This document shows, piece after piece, positions 1 to 12,300 of a stretch of 64,000 nucleotides of DNA. Below the pieces are notes generated by a model. It saw nothing but the letters and a program-made list of their open reading frames with translations, was not told the origin of the DNA and searched no databases. The DNA comes from Irpex lacteus. Lineage: Eukaryota; Basidiomycota; Agaricomycetes; Polyporales; Irpicaceae. The stretch spans positions 1 to 64,000 of the forward strand of contig MQVO02000063.1 in the NCBI GenBank assembly GCA_001986395.2. Reading direction: 5' to 3'. A program made the translations under genes and the position numbers. Every line of letters begins with the position of its first letter. Position 1 is the first letter of the stretch.

Positions 1-3000
1 TTTGCAGCGAGCCAGAAACGCGCGTCCGAGCTGGGCACGACCGCATGGCGCGACTACCTGCGCCTCCAAGGCGAGTCGGGCGACCTGGCGGGTGCGATCC
101 AGACGTTCAAAGACTTCCGCGCGGCCGCCAAGGCAGGCAGGGTCGTCGACACGGGCGACATGCCGTACTCTAGGGGGCTCTTCGCGACGAAACGCGTCCG
201 TGTGGGGCGAGATGATGTACGTGTACATTCGTCACGGCCAGGCGGACGAGGCGCTCGGGTTGCTCGAGGAGATGCTCGACAGCGAGACGGACGCGGTTCC
301 CCGGCCGAATGCGACGGCGTTTGAGAGGATTATCGCTGGTTCGGCGAGGCTGGGGACCCGCAGAGTGCGTTGGCGTGGTTCGACAGGCTCCTCAAGCAGC
401 GTGAACCGTGCATCGACGCCAGCATCTCGACTCTCGAGCCCACTCAGCCTTCTTCAGGCGCGTGGACATCGATCTTGGAGACTCTGAACGCTCATGGGAT
501 GTACGACGACCTCGACCGTCTCCTCAGACTCGCCAAGGAAAAGTCGCTCTACACATCCGAACCCTTCACCGCCTTCTCCATCATCTCCGGACGCATATCC
601 TACCTGCAATCCAACCCTGAGATACCTCCCACCTACGCCGTCGCCCAGCTCGACTTCCTCATCTCCACGCTCCTCCAGGACCCCTCCTCGCTCGTGCAGA
701 TCATCGACACCAAAGTACCCGCGATCATCTGCCAGAAACTCGTCGAGCAGTACTTTGCGTACGGGCGGCCCGATCGGGCGTTGGACATCGCGAGCGAGGT
801 TTTCGTGCTGCCGTTGCTCAGGTTCGCAGACGGGTCGTCTTCTGTTAGGAACCAGGCGTCGCGGAACGGGCATTTTGAGCATTTGAGGTATGTCATTGAC
901 GGGACTGTGCGGTTGCTGAGCAGTACGTCTGCGTCGTCGTGGACCCTTTTGCATGCTGCGAGGCTCGTGCATCTCTCTGCTTTGCTGGACAAGACTCCTT
1001 CGGACGTTGCTTTGGATCACTTGCTTGCGGCGTACACTCGGGGCGACACCTGCTGAAAAGGACGCGCTCACCTCGAAGGATTGGGAAGCTGTGTTCTTGG
1101 CGTACGTCAAGGCTCCCGAGGCGACGCGCATGACTCTCAAACCTCTCGATGTATTCCAGGACGGTATCACACGTGGAGTCCGTATTGCCGACCTTCAGGA
1201 GGAGACTACGCAGGCTATCGTCGAGTTCTTGCAGACAACCTTCCGTGGTCCTCAACGCCTGGCCATCGCAGCGCAACTCGGGATCTCTGACCTGCTTCGT
1301 CAATCGGAGATGGAGACTCAGACCGTAGCATCGGATAGAGATGGTTCAAGGACTCCTACGTCGTCTGCTGCGACTCCGAGCTCACCGACGACAGGATATA
1401 CCACACCCCCTTACACCTCCGCCAACACCACTTCCGCCACTGTCACCATCGACGAAGAGCTGAACAAGACTGTGCTGCAGATGCTGCGGAACCCAAGCGA
1501 GAGCACGCTGGCGCCATATAACCTGTTTGAAAGGAGTCTGAAGGCGAACAAGTACCCGAACCCCATGGTCCTCGGACGACTTATCAACGCCGTTGGTCGG
1601 CTAGGACACCTCGACAAAGTCCGTGTCTTGTACGAGACGGCACAGACGGTGCTCGAGTCGATGGCGGAGGACAAGACGGCACAGTCACTTGGGTGGTTCC
1701 AGGTTGAAGACCAGATGATCATTGCTCTGGCGCATGCTGGCGATGTGGATGGTGCTCATGTCCATCGTCAGAGGATCCTGATGCAGAAGGGGACGCCATC
1801 GCCTGACGCGTATGGGATCTTGATCCAGAACATCAAGGACACGACGGACGACAACGCGAACTCGCTCGCACTATTCCACGAGGCCGTCGAGCGAGGTGTT
1901 GTGCCCAACGTGTACCTGTATAAACATCGTTATCTCCAAGCTCGCAAGAGCTCGCAAGGCCGACAGCGCGCTGGAGTTGTTCCATGCGATGAAGGCGAGG
2001 AGGCTCACGCCGACGTCGGTCACGTATGGTGCGCTCATCGCGGGCGTGTGGACGGGTGGGCGACGTCGCGTCTGCAGAGAACTTGTTTGCGGAGCGGAGA
2101 TGGCGAGCCAGCCGAACTTTAGGCCGAGGATCCCACCGTATAACATGATGATGCAGCTTTATACGCAGACGAAGCCGGATCGGAGCGGGCGCGTTGGATT
2201 ATTACAATGCGATGCTGGATGCGAATATCAAGCCTACTGCTCACACGTACAAGGTATGCCTCGATGCTGTTTTCTATTGTATGTGCATGAAACTGATCTG
2301 TTCGTTTGTTTGTGTAGCTCCTTCTGGATGCGTACGGGACTGTAGAGCCTGCCGACGTTGACGCCATGGACCGGGTCTTTGAGCAGCTCCTCGCCGATCG
2401 CAGCGTCACTGTCAACGGCGCACACTGGGCTTCGCTCATCCATGCCCACGGCTGTGTGGAAGAAGGACCTCGACCGGGGCTCTTGTGATATTCGACTCTA
2501 TCAAGAACCACCGAGCACGAAGCGGTCTGGTGCAGCTCTTCCCGACGCTGTTGCCTTCGAAGCTCTCATCAACGTGTTCAACACTGTCCGTCGGACTGAT
2601 CTTATCCCTCACTATGTGGCCAAGCTGCAGGAGTATGGGATCCATATGACTGCGTACATTGCGAACGTGCTCATCCGTGGGTACGCGATGCATGGGGATA
2701 TTGAGCAGGCGAGAGCTGTGTTTGATAGTCTTGTTGATCCTCCCGAGGGTATCGCCGCCCGAATAATCATGCCCCTCATGATAGCGAGCATCCCTCTCCA
2801 GTACCTGCGACTGCTCCTGTCTTCCGTGAAGTACGTCTTGCATTTCTTGTTCCCATTACACGAAATCTCGAGCTGACTCGTTTGTGTGTATAGCCCTCAA
2901 CCTGGGAAGCCATGGTTCGCGCTGAACTTGGTAACGGTAACCGTGACAAGGCACTCGATCTTCTCGAACGCGTAAAAGCCAGGTACGTCTCACTCTTATA

Positions 3001-3133
3001 CCTTATTGCGACGCATGCTGACGTCGTTGCGCATTGCAGACGGTTCCCTGTCGCTGTGTACCACAGAATCAGTGGGATCATGCTCGACGACTCGGTCTCT
3101 CCCTGGCAACAATCTAACGACCTTAACGCATGA
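1..3133 (+). pseudogene. Pentatricopeptide-repeat (PPR) protein, 5' end outside window, frame broken many times
   Basis: PPR proteins are helical-repeat RNA binders, usually mitochondrial in fungi. Clear 35-residue PPR units are readable, e.g. the stretch containing YIANVLIRGYAMHGDIEQA near 2656-2715 and VTYGALIAG near 2015-2045. Three spliceosomal introns fit near 2252-2315, 2832-2892 and 2981-3039, and the protein ends SNDLNA-stop at 3131-3133. The frame is interrupted repeatedly, mostly by one-base changes in short runs: G5 near 174, G4 near 355, G4 near 1038, A3 near 1922, near 2050, a 5-bp tandem duplication near 2090, near 2180, 2459, 2477, 2512 and 2758. Sequence between the breaks stays well conserved, so either the gene is recently dead or the consensus is poor here. 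Genes elsewhere of similar length (dynamin, MULE transposase) show no such breaks, so a uniform error rate is unlikely; a low-coverage contig edge remains possible. Confidence 0.75.
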
Positions 3134-4156
3134 TCAACACTTACCCCCACTCATCCCATCGACTGACCATATTGCGTTTCTGTTGCGCTTGGACCATGGC
3201 AGGTTCTCCATCCCGAGAGCATCGCGATCGAGGACTCGAGCTAGATTCGAGACATAAACCTGCTTTTTTTTGCTTGCTTGCTTTCTGCTTTACATGGCCT
3301 GTCATCATCTTTTCATGCTCGCAGTCGGTTCCTCCTCATTTGTCGTTATGTATCACATCAACTCTACGCACGCACGCATGTCCGCCCTCCCGCTGTATCA
3401 TAGTAGATTTATATATAATGAACGTTAATACGTATATACCATCGCAAAGTAGATGTAGGGGTGCGTGCTATCAGATATGCTGTTGAATTTCCTGTTACAG
3501 CGAAGATCGTAGATGGAAGATACAGTAGTGCACTTCAATCTCATCGTCACTTCCAGAACCAAGATCGAGTTCGTGATGAGTGCGAGGACGTTGGGGAGGC
3601 TTGAGCGTCACCGGTCATGGAGCTGTGACAAGAGAGGTTATTCTGACAGGAGGTGGTAGAGAGGTTACTTAGTGTTCCTTGCACGCTTGACAATAGTATT
3701 GGGAGTAACGTGAAGGTCAAAGCCACCATGATGGTATCACAATCTTGTAGATTACATGAAGGTTGTAAGCCACCGGACAAAAAAGCTCCAGACGAGGATC
3801 GAAATAATGGCATACACAGCCAATTCGACCGCCCTCGGCTCTCCAGTATTGTAAACGGACACACATTCAGTGATAGGTATTTACATGTCGGTTTTATCAT
3901 CTTGCTGGTTATTCTACGATACTTCAACTTCGTTGTAACCGCGTATGTAGGCATTCCACATCGTGGCTGTCCGTTATGCTGTAGCTAAAACGAGGGTCGG
4001 AATGCTCACTACTCCTTGCTCGTCATTCTAATCTTGTCCGTTATTGTCAACTCCTAGATGTGATGGGTGAGAACTTTGCTGTGCTTGAAATGGCTTGGGC
4101 GGCTGTGTCAGGAGTAGTAGATATAACTTCCCTATCCGGCATACCGTTAGGTCAAA
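3134..4156. other. Intergenic region, no gene recognised
   Basis: This stretch holds the 3' flank of the PPR gene and then AT-richer sequence up to the left end of the transposon. Short open frames exist on both strands but show no recognisable protein features. No terminator-like or RNA structure was identified. Confidence 0.5.
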
Positions 4157-4158
4157 TA

Positions 4159-4189
4159 TGTCGCAAAACTTGAAATGGCATCTAGACGC
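4159..4189 (+). repeat. Left terminal inverted repeat of the Plavaka-like element
   Basis: It starts TGTCGCAAAACTTG and ends ATCTAGACGC. It pairs with 13614-13646 on the opposite strand with a few substitutions and a 2-bp indel, and is preceded by TA. Confidence 0.85.
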
Positions 4190-4440
4190 TGTTAGATGGA
4201 TAGATAAGCCAAAGCGCTCTGGAGGGTCTCTAGATAGGGAACAAACCGTGCAGACGCCATCCAGATATCCGAACTGTTATCTGGAGGTGGGCGGTGATCC
4301 AGATATTGATCCGTCATCCAGATGCTATCTAGACGCGCTTCAATATCCAGAGTGCCGCCACCTCCCTGGACGCATCTGGATGGCCTCGCGCCCTATAGAC
4401 GCATCCAGATGGCACCACACTCCCAGATATTAGACGTTTA
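4190..4440. repeat. Left subterminal repeats of the Plavaka-like element
   Basis: About ten copies of ATCCAGAT, its inverse ATCTGGAT and close variants, mixed with TCTAGAC, in both orientations. The same words recur just inside the right end. In CACTA-like elements such motifs are known transposase binding sites; that role is inferred here. Confidence 0.7.
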
Positions 4441-5077
4441 TCACTTTACTATAACGCTTTGTTATTTTGTTATACTGCTTTTGTTACTAATCTATAGCTT
4501 CTCTTGTTACTCGTCTACCTTTAGATTTTGTTATCTTACTTGTATCTGTACTTGTATCCTTTACTTTTTGACTCGTTCTTAACTCAATGGTTTACTGATT
4601 TATTATTGTACTTCTAATGGGTAATTACAACTCTTCTTTACTATACTACTTGTTACTGCTTATTACTGGGGGTACTGGCGTATGAAGTGCCCTATTATAT
4701 ATCGGGGGTAGGTGCGCACGGACCATGTGATTGTGGGAAAATACAGGTCCGCGCGCGCACATTTCCTAAAAGGGCAGTTGTAAAATTACTCCATCGGCAA
4801 TGTTAGCTCATTGAGATACGCCTCAATCATGCGTTCTGATGGAAGAATGATGTATATTTATCATGAGCAATACATGTGAAGTACAGACAACAGCGGAAGT
4901 TCCGTGACAGAAGCTATTCAAGGCCTTATCTCCCTCGGCCACATCAGAGAAGCAACAAAGACGTTCGATAGGATGCACGAGACGAGAGTGAAGAGAGACG
5001 CAATAAAACTAATGGTGATGCGAAGTGGGATTTAATGATGATCGGGGTGGGGAATAGACGAGTAATACATGCATCAC

Positions 5078-7012
5078 CTATGAACATAGATCAGTTAGTA
5101 AGCTATCAACAGCATCAATAAAGCAACGCACTGGGCTTGAGTATTCGAACGACGGGTGGTACGCGTTGATGGAGGGGTCGGTCGTGTAGTACCAGCCTTC
5201 TTCTTCCCTCGACTGCTTCCTCTGCCAGCTGGAGTAGGCTGCGCGTCCTCCTCGGGCACGAAATCCTCCTCGGTCAGTTGAGGCGATGATGGGGCCTGAT
5301 GTTGACGATGATGGATGCACTCTCGAAGGTCGAGAACTGACAGGGTGCGCAGAGCGTGACGCGGGAGTATTATTCTGCGCGGAGTTTGACCCGGACGAGG
5401 CTGGCGCTGCGGAAGGAGGGGCAATGATGGGAGTGTCGGGAAGGGGAGGCGTGTTCCCGCGAACAACAGCAGGGGCGATGGGAAGTGGAAGTAGAGGCGT
5501 GCTGGTACGAGGAGGGAGTGGAGCGACCGGTGCAGACTGTGCAGCTGGCGGAAGAAGTTCTTCGGGTGGTATCTCAGCGCCGAAGTCATCCTCGATTGCG
5601 CGGTTTTGTTCCACAGTGTCCCTATTGACCTCAGCATACAATAAGCCCGGAGCCGAGCCGGCAGAGGTGCCGAAGATGTGCTGGTTGAGCCACTTGAATA
5701 GGGCCTGCATTCCTGGCAAATTGAGCGAGTCCAGGATCTTTTTCAAATACCTGTTGAAGAGGTAGGGGTAGTCCCACTCGATAGCCGTGCTGTCCTCATC
5801 GCGTCCCTTGAAAGTTGTATCGCTAGAGGTCAAGTAAACGAGCTGAGGAGGAATGGTAAGGTGCGAGAAAGAGAAGAGTGCAATATATACATTACCACAG
5901 TAGCTGCGAATGCCAGAAGTCCAGGAGTTACGGCGTCCACTCCCCATTTGTCAGCCTTGACACCGCTGCTTCTTCCAGACTTCGAGTTAACTGACGACGC
6001 TCCAGTGAGTGCGCCCTGGATGATCTTCGATGTGACATAAGTAATAAATATAGGACGACTTTAACAGATGCTTACCAGGACTAGCCTTGGTGACCTAAAC
6101 GTCCAGCGACCCTCTCGAGGGTGCTCCGGAGGGAAGAGAACGTCGCAGTAGGCGTCGTGAATATCACGGGGCCCCAACTCACGTAGGTCCTTACATTTCT
6201 TGCGTTCATCAGGGGAATTCAAGATTATCGTGCGGGATGTGCGTTTTGCCGATGTTGATGATGGTCGCTCTGTTCTGTACGGCGGTCCTCACGAACTTGC
6301 TTTTCTCGGCGACGACACTGGCGTGAAACTGTGTGCAAAGCAATTAGATACGGAAAGCGACGTAAAATATCTAACATACCTCTTCTATTATTTGTAGATC
6401 ATAACCTAGCTTATCGCGAACGGCGGGCTCGTCCATCAAGAGCGTCCACGCGCCCAATAGCTCTGTCTGAACGGCCGAGTCTGCAAAATTCGGGCGCTGC
6501 CGTGTGAGTTGATGAAGCAGGTTAAGAGACGGGGGCCAGGGGCTATAAAGCGTAGCGTACTTCTGCCCGGCAACTCGAGCCCTGTTGTAGAGGTGCTTCT
6601 GAGCAGCCAAGGCAGTCACGGCTTCCAGGTCCTTGGGATCCGCTGGCTGAGTCGTAGCCGGAGCTTTGTTACGGCCACCGTGTTTGGTCTTGCGTCGGAC
6701 TTCCTCTTGCAAGGCCAAAATCTGTTCGGTAAGCTTTCTAACCTGTTCTTTCAACGCCTCATTCTGCTTTTGCATGTCGTAGAGTTGCTATAGCACAAGG
6801 TATAGTGAGAACTACTACGTGTGTATGTATACTATCCTCGTACTTGCCTGTTCGAGTTTTACCTCGCGGGCACTGCGTTGCGACGCCGAAGATGACGCAT
6901 CGGCACCTGACCCGCTTGCTGACGCGATGGTTAACGACCGCATGGGCCGTTCGATGACAGCGGCAGCATCATCGAAGACCTCGTCTTCGTCCTCGTCGTC
7001 GGAGCGGGGCAT
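5078..7012 (-). CDS. Transposon accessory protein of unknown function
   Basis: A multi-exon gene with no function I can assign. The chosen start (7010-7012) gives MPRSDDEDEDEVFDD, an acidic N-terminus, followed by a serine/alanine stretch and a predicted coiled coil (MQKQNEALKEQVRKLTEQI, second exon 6397-6787). Conserved-looking segments follow (NLLHQLTRQRPNFADSAVQ; DIHDAYCDVLFPPEHPREG near 6080-6170; VTPGLLAFAATV near 5900-5945; MQALFKWLNQHIFGTSAG near 5650-5710). The C-terminal third is proline/serine-rich with an RGG-like patch. The first intron (6788-6847) appears to use a GC donor. The gene lies inside the inverted repeats and shares the transposase's strand, so it is probably an element-encoded helper. 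Similar proteins are widespread in agaricomycete genomes as hypothetical proteins, by memory rather than search. Confidence 0.65.
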
Positions 7013-7102
7013 CGATGTGGAGTGTGGATGAGATGCAGGCGGATGGGATAAGAGCAGGAGACTCAGAGATGGGTGCCTATATAGTGCCCTGGGCAAGCGC
7101 AT

Positions 7103-8097
7103 GGTCGGTCATCTGAGATGAATAAATCTTAGTACACCACATGCTGTTACGGCCTGACTGTGAGAATGAGGGGGAAGAGATGGCTACTCACACATAATGA
7201 GTGCGATAGCGAACGGGTAACGGCCCTGAGCCTATCTTAGATATAGTGAGTGTGCTCACGCAAAATGAACCCTTAGCTCCATCCTGGCATTCAATTGTAC
7301 CTCGTGTGGTCCTGATGCTTTCATGAGTGTGCGAGAAATGAACGACCGAGACTCACTTTCTGCCAATTGGAACGTCACATGCTGGGCTAGAGTTCATATC
7401 TTAATAATCAACAGGTCATGCTGGAAACACACTGGACAGTGAGTATGAGAAGACCATTGTAAACAAGGGTCATAAGATGGCTTGGATACGGACCGGGTGG
7501 GGTTGCCAACTACCAGAAGGGGTTTACCTATGACTTGAGGTGGCCCACCCGCTCACTTCTTTGATCGATCTCCCACAGCGCGAAGATACTTCGCTGATAG
7601 AAGGATAAGACACGCCGAGTATTAATGTACAAAGAGACAACAACCTGAGAAACAGATAAACGTCAAAGACAAAAGGCAGCGTAAGAAACATCGACTCACA
7701 ACATGAATCCCCAATGAAAGGCGGCGCGTGTATGCTGCAGAAGAAGGATGAGAGCCGCCAATCTTGCCTAAGTTCGAAGAAGCAGAACCTAAAAGAGTAC
7801 ATGCAGGACAAATAGGTATATCAGCGTAGAACACAAATGTCTGATACATGATAAGCAACACGTAGCTCATGACCAGAACCTACCTGAAGAAAAACAAGAT
7901 CAAGCATCGAATCACCAGTGGGGCCCCAAGGAGAGAGAACAGACGTGCAGGAAGAAATATGCGTGAAGGAGAGACAGGGATGTCGAAAGTCGACAATGAA
8001 GGAATATAAGGGATGAGAGCGAACCCAAGGTTGGCTCACCGCCATCTTCGGAACGTCCCATGCAAATAAGGACCTATATAGATTAGAAAGGTGATAA
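7103..8097. other. Non-coding gap inside the element
   Basis: Between the accessory gene and the cyclin pseudogene only short minus-strand frames occur. Splice-like signals are visible around 7880 and 7800, but no protein family is recognisable. It may hold the 3' part of the captured cyclin transcript. Confidence 0.4.
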
Positions 8098-9197
8098 TTA
8101 AGGAGCGAGTGGATGGCGTATGTCTACCAGGTGACCGGCACCGTGTACGCGAAGAGATCGCACTTGGGTTTCCTCGACGTTTGACATCCTTGCCAAAGGT
8201 TGGGGGTGGGTTTGAGAGCGCATGGGCTTGGGCATAACACGTTGAGAGTCGACGGCGATGGGGATACCGCCCGGGCTCGCGATCTTCACCTCGTTGTCGA
8301 CTCGATCCTGAGGCGTCTGTGGCGATACAGAAGAGGCTGGGGACGTCGATGCCGAGTGTGATGCTTCGGGAGTGTCTGGAATGGATGGCGAGGCGGAAGG
8401 AGAGAGGTAACTGGATTCCAGCGGCGTGGTCGTGCGTAGAGACGGTTTCGGTGGCGATGTCGAGATAGCACTGAGGCCGATGACAAACGAGGGCGCAGGT
8501 GTCGGTGAGCCGGAGGCGTACGGTGCTGTCGATGGCATGGGAGAAAGAGGAGGTGATGGCATAAGGTAGTAGGGATACGGACCTGGACCCTTGAAGTCCC
8601 GCTTCACTTTCTCCTCGAACACCTTCAAAGCGTTGGGCTCGACATTCAACTGCCACTCGAGGTAACTACATATCTCCCTCTCCATCTGGTTAATTTCCCG
8701 GAGTGCGAACATGCCCTGACCGACGATGGACCACGACTTGTTCGAGTATGTGTCATTTCAGATCACCTTCGAAGCAAGCATGAAGGCGGAGATGAAGAGA
8801 CGGTGACCAGAGGATCCACGGGCCGCGGGGAAGCGAGCCTTTAGTCGTCGGAGAAGATAGAGGGCAGCATAGGTGACTGAGGTGTGCAGCCGCGTCCGAT
8901 GGAGGAGGGCATAGGCGATGAAGAGGTCCAGACGGGGTGAAGGTGCCGAGGGGTTGGCCAACAATACTGGGGGGAGCTCCGGGTAAGCAAACAAATGCGT
9001 GACGAAGTTCGTACATATCTTGGCCGTCACTTCCTGACCGTAATAAGAGTACGCCCAGTAGGAGGAGCGAAACGTGAGAACTAATACTTTGAGCTTTCGT
9101 GTGAACAGCACTTACCGAGATAGAGTAGAATATTGATGATTTAGCGGGCACCTTTTTTGACGTTGATGAGGGCGGTGTAATCATTAACAGCGGCCAT
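8098..9197 (-). pseudogene. Captured PCL/Pho80-type cyclin with two in-frame stops
   Basis: Cyclins of this type pair with Pho85-like kinases. The cyclin box is unmistakable: YSYYGQEVTAKICTNFV, RTRLHTSVTYAALYLLRRL, GHRLFISAFMLASKV, then DTYSNKSWSIVGQGMFAL and INQMEREICSYLEWQLNV, followed by a Ser/Pro-rich tail. Reading from the ATG at 9195-9197, codon 19 is TAA (9141-9143). Inside the box a TGA at 8758-8760 replaces the residue expected between KVI and DTYSNKSW (commonly Cys-Asp there). The frame continues unchanged on both sides of the TGA, so these are nonsense changes rather than introns. A very short putative intron (about 35 bp, donor near 9114) separates the first two exons, so the N-terminus is uncertain. 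The copy sits between two element genes on the same strand and is best read as host-gene capture followed by decay. Confidence 0.8.
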
Positions 9198-9334
9198 GGG
9201 CAGGTCGTTGTTGCGGACAACGAGAAACACACGCGAAGAGAGCAGAACAAGCATCTGGGTGTGCTATATACGGAATGCCAGTGTAAGCGAAATATAAGAC
9301 AATGAAAGGACTGTTCACGTACCTCATAGTGAAG

Positions 9335-12300
9335 TCAGATATCCATCTCCATATCACGATCTGGAAATAGGGACATGAGTCGAAAATACATGTCCCCATC
9401 CACGGTGTCCATCACGGTATACTCTCCCTTGCGCTTCCTATCAGCCACTAAAACAGCGCCTCGAATGATAGACCGTATTGGGATAATAACACAGTCTGCA
9501 CGCTCGACTTCTCGAACGCGACACAGCCCGATCGTCTTATCCCCTGGCTGATGCTCGACTTGCGCATTCATGGGATGTACAAGTGCAAGCCAGTAGTCGC
9601 GGCCATTCGCCTGGTAAATGAACGCCCGAACGAGCTTGCAGATCGCTAACTCCCCTGCGTCTCCCCAATTCGCGATGACGCAGTCATACCGAGGTCTCCC
9701 ATGGAAAGCAGGAGAGCACCGTAGACGATCCATGGCTAACTTCCATGTAACCATGGATTCATACTTTACGGTGATGTAGCGAGTCTCCGTGATCTGGTAG
9801 TGGCCACTTAAGTACATGTGACGATAGTTATTTGAAAAGCTCACCAAATCTGTAGCCTTCACATCTGGTATGGCAGGTAGATTTCTCAGAAGCTCTCCGT
9901 CCCGCTCGCAGGCATCGTAGTGCTCCCTCACTACAAGATCCTTCATATAAATGGAAACTTTGACCAAGAAATCGGTGAACGCAGGATCGTCTTCGCCCTG
10001 AGCAATGAACGACGCGATTGTGACCGGCGTTCGGCGCGCACCCAGTTTAATTCGAACAAAGCCCGGTACGGATTCTGTGGTCGTTTCGTCATCGTCCTCG
10101 TTTTCTTCGTTTTCTTCGTTTTCGTCGCCCTCGTGTTGCTTGCGCCAATCATCGAGCGCATTGATGTGGCCTCGGATGGTGACAGAGACCAGGGATCTAT
10201 CTTCTAACCGACCCAGCTGATGAGAGTATCATTGTGAGAAGACGCGCACTCAGAGTGGAAACGGTGCACAAACCTGGGCCTCTACCTGCTTGAAATTTGT
10301 TTGCATATGATACGCATTACGCATGGCGCCGTTGAGCTTCTCGTTCGGCTTCGTATCCATGTTGCTGACGACACCCTTGAGCCGGATGTCACTTGGCGCA
10401 TGTGTTTGGGAATGAACCTTGATGATACCGTCCCAGTTCTTGACCTTCTCTGCATCAGTATCGAAGCAAGCCTGCTTGTAGAGCTACCAGAATCAAGTCT
10501 GTAAAGGGGCAAGCTAATGGTAGAATAGAGAACGATGCGCACCTCCAAATACTCGTGAAACCTGTGTAATGTTTGCTCATAAGCGGTGAGAGTCTTCTCG
10601 GTGTGTACTTCAAGCGAGATGAGCATGTTCAGCTCCACCCATTTGCGTATAAATCTGAGCAAAGCAAACCCTCTCGGGCTGCCGCGGGGCGTGAGGACTT
10701 GGTATGCGACATGCATAATAATCTATGAAACGAATATTTTAGTCACGGTCACGGCGAGCTATTGAAGACATCAGATATCTGTATTACCTTCGCGATATCC
10801 TCCCATTTGTTGCCATCACCGAAGTCAACGTTGAGCAGATTCTTAAAATGTGCCAGTTTAGACCATCGTGGAAAGTCGTCAACGCTACACGGAAAAATAA
10901 GTGCGAGTACCACATTGTACATGACAAACAATTGAAGGAACTCACATAGCCTCGAATTCAACTTGCACCTCTCTTCCCAACGCTATGATAATCTCCTTGA
11001 GCTCCTCGAAGAGATGTTGCTTCCACAGGCCGATAATGTAGGCGTGCAGGCGATCGAAGGATACCGCCTCGTGGACATCTGTATTTGCGATATCCCACAG
11101 CGCGTTCTGAGAATGATGCGGCCCGGGGTTAGAAAAGATATGACCGTCTCGCGATGTACGTACCCTGACGTTACGCATACCAATCTTCTTGAGAGCATCG
11201 TCCTTGACTGTGTTTGGGCCTACGCTCTCCACGATAGCTCGAGCGTCCGCTTCAACACGGTAGGGGTACTTGATGTGGAGATTGGACATCTCTCCAACGG
11301 GGATATGACATACCGTGCAAGGAGCCTTGCCTCTCAAACCGCGGTTGAGGGCAAAACGACAGCTAGGTAGGTTATATCAGACTATGGCCATGCTACAAAC
11401 AGTGCAACGAGACTTACTGTTCTTCATAGTCAGCTGAGATTATGTGAATGTAAGGAAATAACAGTCTGGTTAATCCATCGCCGCAGATTACCTCGTACCC
11501 GGAAACGGACAGTTTAGCAATTTCGTCCAAGAATAAACGAAACGCTTCGTGGTATACCGCGTTCTTGAAGTTTACGTATCCAGGCTTCTTGCGTTCCTTA
11601 GGATCCTCGTCTACCTGTTAAAAATAATTCAGCTTTGGGCATTGCTTATGAAAGTCGAACAAATGCATACGCACAATTGGGATAAAGCCGACGATCCGGC
11701 CACCACCGACGAAGGAACCGTTACGGATAGGTCCAGGCAAGTTCCCGATCCGCGCGACGATGAAATGACCCTTCTGGCTCCCGAACGTAGAAAGCTTTGC
11801 TGTATCTGCCCAGAGAATGATGGCGAGTGGCTTTGCGTTCGGGTTAATCTTCGAGATTGCCTCCTGTATCACCCGTTGCAAGCATACATGAGTTGAGAGA
11901 GGATGCAGAGACTAAAACATTTAATAGACAGCATACCTGAACTCTCGCAAATTTCATCGCGGTCCATGGCTCGTCATAGAAACGTACCCATGTTTCTCCG
12001 TCGAACTTCGTTAGCCGTTGGGCATCCCAGCGAAAGTGTTGAGCCAGCAGGGGATCCTTTACTTGCGACAGGACCCAGTCCCAGAGTGAGCGAGAATGCA
12101 ACGTAAATTCTTGGGGCTGCTCTTTGTACATTACAGTGAACTTTTGTTCGGAGAACTATGTAAAACACACCAAGATAAATAAAACAAGTGCGTACTATGC
12201 AAAAGCGTCACCTCCGCAACATACCGTGGGGTGCCGTAACTTCGCCTTCTCCCAAGCCCGGTTAACATCATCCGACGATTTGAAGGTGAGGTCGTCGGCG

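Noticed and set aside
454..1170. Minus-strand 238-codon frame at the left end
   Set aside because: Antisense of the GC-rich PPR gene; arginine-rich and without recognisable motifs.
5286..5765. Long plus-strand open frame of 159 codons
   Set aside because: It is the shadow of the proline/serine-rich end of the minus-strand accessory gene; no start context or family features.
9920..10207. Plus-strand frame with a hydrophobic run that looks like a membrane segment
   Set aside because: It is the antisense of the Glu/Asn-rich stretch of the transposase; acidic codons read backwards give Phe/Val/Leu.
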